Shown here one piece after another: positions 1-11,200 of a stretch of 37,237 nucleotides of DNA. A model generated the notes under the pieces. It ran no database searches. It saw nothing but the letters and a program-made list of their open reading frames with translations, and was not told where the DNA came from. The DNA is taken from contig NW_014577298.1 of NCBI RefSeq assembly GCF_000485595.1, forward strand, positions 27,879 to 65,115. Direction: 5' to 3'. This DNA is from Priapulus caudatus (lineage: Eukaryota; Priapulida; Priapulimorpha; Priapulimorphida; Priapulidae). The position numbers and the translations under genes were made by a program. Each line of letters begins with the position of its first letter. Positions within the stretch are counted from its first letter, which is position 1.

Positions 1-3
1 GCA

Positions 4-35
<32 letters not shown>

Positions 36-52
36 CACATATATATATATTC
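1..52. repeat. Microsatellite at window edge (CACG, CA, TA runs)
   Basis: Compound simple repeat: ACGC units change to CA and then to TA. It is cut by the window start, so its full length is unknown. The same CACG/CA mixture recurs at 860-915 and 1670-1794. Confidence 0.9.
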
Positions 53-859
53 CTCGCAGACTGGGTCTCTCTATCTGCATCGTGACAGCAGAACCCTCGT
101 ACTACATACACTCGGGGAACAAAGACAGACAGGTTTCTAGCGGGGGTTGATAGCAACTGTAGTTCGAGAGCAGTGACCAGGCAAATGCGGGTTACGGGCG
201 CGAGGTAGCGAATCTATGCTGGGAGGGGAACCCACACAGTAGCGGGGTTTGTAACAGCCGGTCACATCATCAACCTCGCCACCCGAGGGCGCTAAACTTC
301 AAACAAAGGTTGCCAGCTGCACGATACACTGACATACGGCGTAGATTCGTCGTCAATGCAGTAACTGGGCAAAAGATACCGAGTGAACCTGTCTTCTATA
401 CAAGACGGATTTTCCTTCTCTCTTGCGCTTGAAATGTACAGAACAAGAATCCCAATATCCTTCTCGAAAAAAAAATCATCAAAGGCGCATATATATATAT
501 GTATATATATTATGTCAAATATCGCCTTTGCACTGCAATCGTCTAGATTTGTGCCGATATAACGTTTCGCACTTCGCTTTGAAACCTTCAAGCACAACAA
601 CACGAGAAATAAGCAAGGCAAAACGCAGCCACGGCCGCTAGACATAGCACGAAAAGATTCCTTTCGAACAAATCCAGTTGCTCACTTAAAATTTACTCTA
701 CAGACAGTCGACGGCAATTGTAAAAGCTTATCCACAGCGTTCGCTTCGGGAGAGGGGGTGATATCGATTGAGGAAACAGCGGGGCACGGGCAGGCCTCGG
801 CATCGGATGAGGAGTCAGAGACAGAAGAGTGTGCGTGTGCTGGGTAATGCGGGGATAGC
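53..859. other. No gene recognised
   Basis: Mixed-composition DNA. The open frames (for example 292-645 on the minus strand) show no recognisable domain, no codon pattern and no convincing splice structure. I see nothing that supports a gene or a known repeat here. Confidence 0.5.
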
Positions 860-915
860 ACGCACGTACGCGCGCACGCACGCACACACACACGCACGCA
901 CCCACGCACGCACGT
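860..915. repeat. CACG/CA microsatellite
   Basis: Interrupted alternating GCAC and CACA units. The open frames over it encode only periodic THARTHA- or CVCVRA-type peptides, as expected of a simple repeat. Confidence 0.9.
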
Positions 916-1039
916 CAGGCGCTGCCAGGGAAAAGCAGGCCGATGAATCATTTACTCCCATCAAGCCAGACAAAGAGCAAACGAGACAAAGAACAGCAAC
1001 CATATAGCGGAGGAGAACGTGTGCAGTAGAGAGAAAACG

Positions 1040-1330
1040 AGACTAGAGACAGAGAGAGAGAGAGAGAGAGAGGAAGGAGAGACGGAAAGAGAGAAGGGAG
1101 TGGGTGAAAGGCAAAGGGATAGGGGAATTGGGAGAAGGAGAATAAGAGGGAGATGGGGAAGGAAGGGTCGGGAAAGGGGGACAGAAAGGGAGAAGGGAGT
1201 TGAAGAGAAAGATAGAGGGAGAAGGGAATTGGAAGAGGGAGAATAAGAGGGAGGGAAAGGGGAAGGAAAAATGGGAGATGGAGTTACAAAGAGGGAGAGG
1301 GCGATGGCGGGAGACGAAGAGTGAGGCAGA
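1040..1330. repeat. Purine-rich GA tract
   Basis: About 290 bases with almost only A and G on the plus strand. A clean (GA)n core lies near 1049-1072 and imperfect GGGAGA/GAAGGGA units follow. Polypurine tracts of this length can form triplex (H-DNA) structures. The frame 1019-1246 is an artefact of the repeat. Confidence 0.8.
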
Positions 1331-1669
1331 GAGGGAGATGTAAAGTGATCAAATGCGCGTTAGAGAAGGAGAGAGACCAGGTAAGTATAACACGATAGTT
1401 GGATAACAACAAACGCGCATAACCAGGACTTCGGAATCATACAAGTCTGCAGTGACTAACCGCAGATTATATATATAATGTTGATGCAACATTATAGACG
1501 CACGTGTGTGTTGCCTAGTTACAAGGAAGCTGCAAGCCAGCAATCGATAATCGGCAAGAATAAAAAAGTATTACATGTGCAACCGCTCTCTCCAAAACGC
1601 CTTTACATGTCAGTGTCACTGGAAAGTGGAAAGGTTCAATATCATAGGTTGTACACGAGACAAAGAAGA

Positions 1670-1755
1670 CACACGCACGCACACACACACGCACGCACAC
1701 ACGCACGTACGCACACGCACACACACACACATAGCACGCACCACACACACACGCA

Positions 1756-1787
<32 letters not shown>

Positions 1788-1794
1788 CACACCT
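1670..1794. repeat. CA/CACG compound microsatellite
   Basis: Long interrupted array of ACAC, GCAC and CGCA units with alternating purine-pyrimidine character. Open frames on both strands are periodic and low-complexity. Confidence 0.92.
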
Positions 1795-3249
1795 CACGAA
1801 AACAAACTATGGTGTATGTACTCTCGATTCACAACGCAGTACTACATGACATCTAAATTCAAACAACATAGCACTGCTCTCGACAAGTACCCACTACTCC
1901 ACCAAGCAATAGTCGTGAACATGGCAAGCAACACTGGCTAACAACACAAAGCATGGCTAAGCCAATATAGAGCATGGAAACTACAGAAATGCCTTAAGAG
2001 CGGCAGAATACAGTACAGAAACAAAGACCTGCACTTCAGCTTAACGCCTATAACAGTAGCTGACAGTCACCCGTTACTCATGCCTTTCCAGGAGAGAGGG
2101 CGTAAGACAGTTTGGCCAGGGGCGAATTGACACTTCTTAATGCTGATTCAACACGCATATTATGCAAACACGCATTGCTGATTACACAAAACAAGCATTA
2201 TTGATATAACAAGCCTTGAAACGTGAACACGAATGGCAGGAGAGCAATTTCTTAGCACAGGTAGCATGAAGCGGAAAATACAAGTTTATTACAAGTTTAC
2301 AACGCATGCAAACAAACCAACGACAGAGAGAAGTACGGACCACTCCATTTGGGTGAAAGCCCGCAGCCTGAAAGTTTAGTTCCGTGATTAGTAGCCAATG
2401 AACTGAACTTACAGCAACGACTAAAACTGGTCGCCACCAGCAGAATTGATCTTCACGCACGTCCAGTTTCTGCGAAGCTACGCAGAAGTCCTACTGGGCT
2501 GAAAATTGGCTTGCAGATCGACCCATTGTCGAAAAAATAACCATTCTCGTTTGCTCTTGGTGCACAGACTCACTCGCCAACCAATGCGTAGGCCATTAGC
2601 ATGGGGCATGGCCTTTTGTGTCATCTAGACGCCTAGCACTCCCATGGTTGCAATCACTCTGCAATCAGCACCTGCCCTCGTCCTCAAACACTTGAGTGCT
2701 GCCACACGTTTCATCGCCTGTGAATGCAATACCTAGGGTCGCCCTTCTTGTTGACATTTCCGTGCGTGTATATGCGCATGGCTGATCTTTGTTAATACAG
2801 TGTGTCAGATTATACCAGCTCAGTTGTTAGCACTTACAGTTAGGCTTCAAGCAAAATCAGCATCGCTGTCGAGCACTAGCTGAGGATAAGGAATGGAATG
2901 TGGCGCACATGTGGCATAGTTCAAGGTTCATGTGAGAGCGAGATGTTTGCCACAACTGCTGCCATATTACTAGGCATCTGCGCACTCCTCTCTTGCCCTT
3001 AGCTGACTGTAGTTTGTTACAACCAAAACCTCTCCGTGTAATTAGACGCTGAGCGGCGATGACCACTTTCATTTAATATGTGAAATAATTGCTTATTTTG
3101 AAACAATGAATGGCAATAATCATTGAGTATTATCAACCAGATTGCACCTAATGGGTAAAAATCGTACCTTTCTAAAAATATGAATGGAAAAAATATTACA
3201 TTACCAGATCGTATTTTAGCCACGCTGATAGCTACCTTATCTACTAAAC
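1795..3249. other. No gene recognised
   Basis: About 1.45 kb of AT-leaning DNA with frequent stops in all frames. The frames at 2182-2460 and 2857-3072 look like chance: no domain, no splice framing. No clear repeat was seen. Confidence 0.5.
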
Positions 3250-3797
3250 TTAGTTCTAGTAACTATAGCCCGCGGATTCGTCGCCGCAGGGCTATAGGCA
3301 CATTCTGCATAGATGTAATCTAAGCAAATGGTCCAACTGAATGGTTGACCAAAAATTTATCCCAAACGTAAGAATGCATCGCGGCTTTTTAAACTTATCT
3401 ATCAACATGGACATCTCACCTATCTTTTTGAGAACACTTCCACAACGTTACACCAGGTATTTTATGCTGTTATTCCTCAGAAGTTTTAGCATACTGGTGT
3501 TTTTTTCAAATGCGGCTTGCTCTGCTATGTGTGCACGCGTGACTCTTCATGCTAAGACTTTGAGGAAATAACAGCATAAATAACGCTGGTGTATAACGTT
3601 GTGGAAGTGTTCAATAAGATAGTGTGAGATGTCAATGTTGATAGATTAGAGTGTTAAAAAGCCTCGATCATTTTAAGCGTTTTGGGCGATACATTTTTGG
3701 TCACAATCAGTTGGAGCCATTTTCTTTAGATCACATCTATGGCAGAATGTGCTATAGCCCTGCGGCAGCGATCCGCGGGCTATAGTACTAGAGCTAA
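3250..3797. mobile_element. Foldback (MITE-like) element with GC-rich termini
   Basis: The two halves are imperfect reverse complements. The left end reads CTATAGCCCGCGG after TTAGTTCTAGTAA; the right end reads CCGCGGGCTATAG before TACTAGAGCTAA. Inward, the arms keep matching through the ACTTCCACAACGTTACACCAG region (left, about 3436) and its complement near 3590-3610. No transposase is present. The target duplication is unclear. Its ends resemble the outer ends of the element at 17508-17866, so the two may be one family. Confidence 0.75.
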
Positions 3798-5070
3798 CTA
3801 ATACTATGCTATGAAATTAAATGATGCTGAACAAACTCCCAAACCAGGAATTACATAATTCAAGAGTAGTGCATACCTATAACCATAGATCTATCCAATA
3901 CATATCCAAATTCTAATCCAATAATAGACATATGATTATTGTCCAATCATGTGTCCAATCATATACTGCTTGCAAACGAATTACTAACTGGAGACGGATC
4001 TTGTAACTAATAAAAAATAAATGTAAACACGGTGTAGAATCGCCACTCAATCGGCACTTGACTTTGTAAATAATTGTTAAACCAACATCAGACAAACTCT
4101 AGCAAGAAAGTTTTAATGAACGTCTCACCTTCGTCACTGATATAACGATATACTGATACTAACATACACGTAGAAACTTACCGAGTCAGTGCGTAATACT
4201 AGGGTGACTGACAATACTACCCCCTACACCGGATTTCCGCACGTCGTCGACACTAAACTAACCCACTAGCCTCTCTACACAGATGAGCGAAACAGCATAC
4301 ACACCATAAACCAACGTGAACTCGTGCACCTCCTGATTTCCTAAGTATAGCACTCCTACTTCTACTACGCTTCTTGCTAATATATACTACTACACCCGCA
4401 AATTTCGCCATGATCTAATACCAGCTACTACATATGAACGTTATTTTGCGTAAAACTAGCTATATCGTATTTGAACAAATTACCTATCCTCGTATGAATT
4501 CCTCGTTCATCGGGTAGAGTATCACAATTTCAACCACAACGATCGAGCTTGTTGTTGTTTTGACTGCGCGAGATATCGCGAGACTTATAAGAACAGCTGA
4601 TTACCATAATAACACCAGAACATCGCTATCGTCAGCGTAACTGTAGCTGCTCTCTTCGTGTCGCTTGCTTGATACACTTGCGCTGTGAAAATTAAATAAG
4701 CGTAAATAAAATAAAATTTTAGTTACCCGGGTAATGTTCATTTCGCAAAGTTCGTAACTAGCTATAATCGTAGTGATAATAACAGTAGCACATAAATGTA
4801 AAGAGCAACTTCATATTCAATCAGGCAGTAAAAATGAGTTATAAAATTCGAAAATCATGCACAGGTTTATGATAAGAAAGAATTCAGAAACGCATATAAT
4901 GCAAATTTCCCAGTTAGTTAAAAATGTATTATAAATGTATACTAAAATTTCATTAGTCTGAAATTATCTGTATATACGATGGAAAACATAGTCGTAAAAT
5001 ATACACGATTGCTCGTATGGTGAATAAATGAGAAAGTAAATCAGAGGTATTGAGAGATTCTTAATTATCG
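3798..5070. other. No gene recognised; AT-rich
   Basis: AT-rich sequence with dense stops and no ORF of interest. No RNA gene or obvious repeat could be supported. Confidence 0.5.
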
Positions 5071-5074
5071 TAAT

Positions 5075-5098
5075 AAATCTATCTATCTATTTATTTAT

Positions 5099-5158
<60 letters not shown>

Positions 5159-5175
5159 ATCTATCTATCTATTGA
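5075..5175. repeat. (ATCT)n tetranucleotide microsatellite
   Basis: An almost perfect run of ATCT units, with a few TTTA variants at the left end and a TATATC interruption near the right end. It is followed by a TA-rich stretch to about 5250. Confidence 0.97.
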
Positions 5176-5837
5176 GTGTGCGTGTGTGCAATAATATATA
5201 ATACTAGTTATATATAATATAAATATATACTATATACTAAAGTTAAAATATATATACGTGTGTATAGTGTGTTTGTGCACCAAATACAAAGTGCAGTTGA
5301 TACCAGCACAGAAGCATTCTATATACAGAGATTTCCTTTTCATTTTTTTTTTTTTCCCGGCATCTAGCTTCGTAATTGATTGTTGTCTGTATGTTGTTAT
5401 CAAGTGTACTGTTGTCTCTACAACTCGTCGCATACTTCTGTACAGTTGGTTATTAGCAATCGTGTTTCTGTATACCACTGTTACAACTATTAGTCGAATA
5501 ATAATAAGGCCATGCAGATGTGCTTTGTAAATGCTGTTGTAAAGCGTGCTGGCGTGTCATGTAATTATAAAAATAACTATAGCACACGCGAAGTCTCAGA
5601 AATCAGCGATAATATTACAGCGGGCTACGTATAATCACGCGTACTATACATTATATTGCGTGCTGCCATGCGTAAACAAATGCACACGGAGGCACTGAGG
5701 CTGAGCAATGTTCCGTTGTCACTGAGCTGTATACTGATAATTTATCTGTATTCACCTTTATTGCAATACAGACTCAGTGAGTGGTCCCTCATAATCTAGA
5801 ATATCAGGTATATCAGGATGTATATGCATACCTATTT
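5176..5837. other. No gene recognised
   Basis: AT-rich DNA between two microsatellites. The short overlapping frames on both strands (5230-5530) have no recognisable content. Confidence 0.45.
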
Positions 5838-5849
5838 CAATATTTTTTT

Positions 5850-5922
5850 TCTCGTCTCTCTCTCTCCTCTCTCTCTCTATAAATATCATATATACATAAT
5901 GTCGGGGGGTTGTGTGTGTGTG

Positions 5923-5995
<73 letters not shown>

Positions 5996-6114
5996 CGTGT
6001 GTGAGTGTGTGTGTGTGTGTGCGCGCGCGCGCGTGTGTGTGTGCGTGCGTGCGTGCGTGCGTGCGTGCGTATGTGTCTTTGTGGGGCGTGCGTGCGTGTG
6101 TTTGTGTGTGTAAT
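5850..6114. repeat. CT tract followed by a long (GT)n array
   Basis: A short CT run near 5853-5880 precedes an almost unbroken GT dinucleotide array from about 5908 to 6018. A (CG)n segment and (GTGC)n units follow to about 6112. Alternating purine-pyrimidine DNA of this length has Z-DNA potential. Cysteine/valine or threonine/histidine frames across it are not proteins. Confidence 0.97.
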
Positions 6115-6544
6115 ATAATTTCTATGGTGCCCCTGCTGTTTGTCTCCAGTAGATGTCACTACCTATCGTACGATCGACGGAACGGTATGGCTGACTATTC
6201 AACTCCAGAATAATCACAAAGCAAAGCCATTGTTAAATATTGCCTCAACCAATAAATTTTTACCTGCAAGACTAATCATGTGTCAACTCTACTTATAAAC
6301 CTGACACTATTTATCTAAACATTAAATGACCGTAACTTTAGAAAAGTTATGAGAATATGTTACGTCATTATTTAATCGTAAAATCCAAGGCTCAATTCAC
6401 GTATACTCCAAAATATCAATTTGTTGTTTCCGCGTAGGTTGTATACTAAAACCAGTGACTAAAACGCTGTAATCTGATTATTTTATAAACATTATTTACT
6501 AGCGGAGGTGGTTTTTGATGCTTTAGGACCCATTAAAGGAAGAA
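6115..6544. other. Upstream region of the BCL7 gene
   Basis: About 430 bases before the BCL7 start codon. They must contain 5' UTR sequence unless an upstream non-coding exon exists. No TATA box or other element can be assigned with confidence. Confidence 0.35.
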
Positions 6545-8066
6545 ATGATGTCCAGATCTGTGCGTGCGGAAACGCGAAGCCGAGCGAAAGATGAAATCAA
6601 GCGGGTCATGCAAGCAATTGACAAAGTCAGGCGCTGGTAAGAAGTTAAAGAGATCGTTTACTCTTGTTCTAGGGTTACTTTCAGTTAATTTAGGTTAAAA
6701 TTACGATACATAAAAAGTTTCATGGTTCAATCACCATTATAAATATTATTAAAAAATGTTTTAAAACTAACGACTACAGTTTGATTACAACGACGGTGGC
6801 GCCACTCAAAGCGCACGATCTCAGATCTGATGAGTTGCGCAAAACCACTTCAGCCAAGGTCTACAGACCGAGGGAGTTTCTTATTTGATTAATTTAAAAG
6901 CAAAAGGATTGTAATATCTTATAAACGACATACCGGTATAGTTTCAGTTATAATATGGATAAATTTGCCCTAAAATGAATATCGTTTGGTTAAAGGGACA
7001 GTAGCCTCTAGGATTTTACTGCATACAACTGTACTTACTGTATAACAAATCGTCTATACCCACACGTATTTGTTACTAGATACCTAATTTAATTGTTATA
7101 ATTAATTACACATCAACGCTATGAAATTTGAATGGCGCCATGACACCCGCGATCGTGCTGCCACCCCGAAAAAGTTGCGTATTTGACCATTTATTTTGCA
7201 CGTTACAGACCGAGGGCTAATTACAAAAGTGCAATTATATTTATACCTAAATGCTATTTAACCGAACGATATTCATTTTAGGGCAAAATCTATCCATATT
7301 ATAACTGAAACTATATGTCGTTTAAATAAGATATGACAATCTTTTTGCTTTTAAATGAATAAATAAGAAACACCCTCGGTCTGTAGCCCTTGGCTGGAAA
7401 GTGATTTTGCGCAACTTATCAGATCGTGCGCTTTGAGTGGCGCCACCGTCGGTGTAATTAAACTGTAGTCGTTAGTTTTAAAACATTTAAAAAAAATATT
7501 TCCAATTGTGATTGAACCATGAAACTTTTTATGTAGCGTAATTATAACCTAAATTAGCTGAAAATAACCCTAGAACCTAGAGTAAACTCTCCCTTTAAAT
7601 AGTATTTATGTATAAATATAATTGCACTTTTGTGATTAGACCTCGGTCTATACCGTGCAAAATAAATTTTCAAATACGCAACTTTTTCGGGGTGGCGGCA
7701 CGGTCGCGGGTCTCATGGCGCCGTTCAATCATAGCGTTGATGTGTAATTAATTATAACAATTAAATTAGGTATCTGGTAACAAATACGTGTGGTATAGAC
7801 GATTTGTTATACAGTAAGTACAGTTGTATGCAGTAAAATCCTAGAGTCTACTATCCTTTTAAGAATTCTGATTTCGTTAGTTGGCTTTAAGTTTACGCAG
7901 TGGCTACGCGTCCGGAACCGGTCGCCTAGCCTGCAGGCTACGTGTCCGGACATCCACTTACACAGTGATCGCGCGACTCGCGTACACGCATGATTGCGCA
8001 ACGGGACTCTGCTGCCGTCTATCCTTTCATCCGTCATCTCTCTCTCTCACACACACACACGCACAG

Positions 8067-8127
<61 letters not shown>

Positions 8128-8135
8128 CTCTCTGA

Positions 8136-8168
<33 letters not shown>

Positions 8169-8200
8169 GCATACACACACACATACACATTCCCATTCCC

Positions 8201-8244
<44 letters not shown>

Positions 8245-11200
8245 GGCAATCAGCAGAGCGTCCCATTGCGCAATCCTGCGTGTACGTGTCGCAAGCTCAC
8301 TGTGTGAGATGGATGTCCGGACGCGTAGCCTAGCGGCTCCTCGTCCGGAACCGGTCGCGTAGCCACGGCCTAAAGTTTAACTTCAAGTCAATGTGTTTTT
8401 TTATAAACCTGCTCATACTTATAGATGAGAACATGTTTGTGTTCAGTTTGTAGCTAATCCTTTTGTGAGCAACCGCCCCATGGGTTGCTGTATATACCAA
8501 CGTAATAGTACCTTTCGGTTGCCATACATCATACAGGCACACTATGTTCAGAGTATGTATCATTGACATTGTATGGAATATAATATCAGGAGTAGATAAT
8601 AGAAGCCTATTATTTACTCCTGATAATATGTATCAGTGAAAAAAATACACGGGGGCTCGGGGCGATTTAGCCCCCGAAATGCCAAAAAGAGCCCCCGTAA
8701 ATTTGCATAGAGTTCAATGCTAACCAAATTTTAGAGTGCTATTTTTATGCACGCGAGCTTGAAAAGTAGCCCCCGAAAAATAAATTATATTTTTTTCCCT
8801 GATATGTATGTATGTGTGAGTATGAATGGTCAGAACTGCAACCACGTCTGGTTGTGGGGGCACCATGAGTGAGTATACGATACCTATGACTGTCAATCAA
8901 TTATTATCGTTACAGGGAAAAAAAGTGGGTGACAATCGGTGACACATCCCTAAGAATCTTCAAATGGGTTCCAGGTATGTTATAGTTGGTCGTCATGGTT
9001 GTGTTACACATTTTACGAGTGTATGATGTTTATTTTTGTATTTTATAATTGTATTGTAAAATGATTTTCCAAGTATATTAATTTTCTTTATAAGAATATA
9101 GTTCACAGTCTAAGATCTTACCTATCAGAACAACAACTGTGGCATTTAGACAAATGACAGCAGTTATTTACCAAAGTTTCTCAATTTAAAAATAAAGAGT
9201 ACCCATGTGTTACATTTTTCAGTTCCAAACCAGGAACCACATGTGAGTTTTTAATTAATGTAGTCCTTTTTATTTATTATTATTAAAAAAAACTACTTCA
9301 TAACTATTTCACTTTTTACGATATTCCTGAATTCTATGGTAGATCATAGTTATAGCTGGCATAATATGATATAAGCTATGAATGTAATATTCTGTCCAGG
9401 CTTGATCTAGTTTTTCTCATCATCTTCAATCTTACATGTACCACTATAGTTCACAACTAATGTTCTTCTGTTCTGTATCTTATATCTGTTTCTCTTTTCA
9501 ATGAATAAAATTAGCATGTGGACATTTCACAGTTAATTTTAGCTGTTTAGTGTTGTCTGGTCTTAGGATTCTTTTAAGATGTTGTAGCATTGACTGGTGT
9601 TCTGACTCCTGCTGGTAATACTAGATCCAGTTTTATTAGCTACATTCATACACTTTTACTATAATCTGTGAGTAACTGTGTTCCCAGAATCTATCTGGAC
9701 ACTTGTGTCTATAACCTGACTATTTCTTCCTTTTCTTGCACCCTTGGACAGATATCCTTCAAAATGCCAGTAAAGGTATTATAGGTTTTAAAATTTGCAT
9801 GTTGTCTGACATCTAATCAAAATGTGTGTGTGCCTTTGGATAAGGGATCGGCGTTTTAATTTACACGTCATATGCAGGGTTGAAAATAACTTGTATCTTG
9901 GAGTTGATTATGAAATTGACTCACAAACTCATTATATTGTTGCATATTGTTGCATATTGTTGCTGCCACTGATTATAACAAAACTTAGACTTAAGAACAT
10001 TTCGCACACATCTCTCCTGTTACGTAATCATCGTAAGTATCACAAAGTATATTTACATCGGATGTAATCGTTTTTTTCTTTGTACTTTTGCATAACAGTC
10101 ATGTCGCAGCAGTGTTTCTGTATTCATACGCGTGACAATAACTCTTTATTCATCACCCTCTCACCTTCCAACAGAAATTGCAGGGTGTTGCGAAATTCGG
10201 CCTCCGGGAGAAGAAGATTAAGACGCGATCCTCCGGCTTCAAGCGCATAAACGTCGACAATGAGAACAGCGAGAACACGCCGCCATCTCTGTCGGTGCAG
10301 GACGAGGACACGAGAGGTAGGTGGCAGCACGTGTTCTTCTCTGTCTATCTCTCTCTGACCCGTTCTCGCTCTCTCACGTTCTCTCTCTCTTTCTCTCACT
10401 CTCTCTCGCCCTTTCTTGCCCACTCTATCGATCTCCCCTTTCCTTCGCATGCTCTCCCTCTCTCTATCTCTTCTGCTGTCTATGTACCTCTAGCTTTGAG
10501 GACAGGAAAGGTAGGTGGCAGCACGTTCTCCTCGCTCTCTCGTCATCTTGTACCCGGCGTTTCTCGGCGTGCCGCTGCTTATACTAGCGCTCACATTCGT
10601 CTCCTTGCCTCTCTCGTAGACTCACAGATCGGAGAGGACGGACTGAGTGGCTCGGGAGAGAACTCCAACTCCGTGATAGACAACCAGAGCTCTTCACAGA
10701 TGTACGAAGATTCCAGCCTGCTCAAGTCCACCAGTGAGCTTCACCCGTGCCAGTCCACAGGTGAGTGATAGTGATATATGGGTGAGTGAAGGTGATCTAC
10801 AGGTGAGTGATAGTGATCCGCAGGTGAGTGAAGGTGATCTATGGGTGAGTGCTAGTGATCTACAGGTGAGTGATAGTGATCTACAGGTGAGTGCTAGTGA
10901 TCCGCAGGTGAGTGATGGTGATCCGCAGGTGAATGCTAGTGATCCGCAGGTGAGTGCTAGTGATCTACAGGTGAGTGAAGGTGGTCTATGGGTGAGTGAA
11001 GGTGATCTACAGGTGAGTGAAGGTGGTCCACAGGTGAGTGATAGTGGTTGCCGTCTTTTTTTGTAATAGCATCATGATATTAACCTTCAGTGTTACTGCT
11101 GCGACAACACCACAGTGTTAGAGCAACCGAAGCGCTTAAAGTGATTACGTCACCATAAATAGTAAAAGTAAAAAAATATTTCCACTTTTTCACAAAATGC

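Noticed and set aside
5758-6213. Open frames of about 130 codons on both strands
   Set aside because: They are translations of the GT/CA microsatellite; all frames are open and the peptides are periodic.
8583-8627. A pre-miRNA hairpin
   Set aside because: The stem is about 20 bp with a four-base loop, too short for a typical animal precursor.
10178-10768. 196-codon frame starting in BCL7 exon 5
   Set aside because: It reads through intron 5 by chance. Spliced exons 5 and 6 fit the family better, and the middle part is a CT microsatellite.
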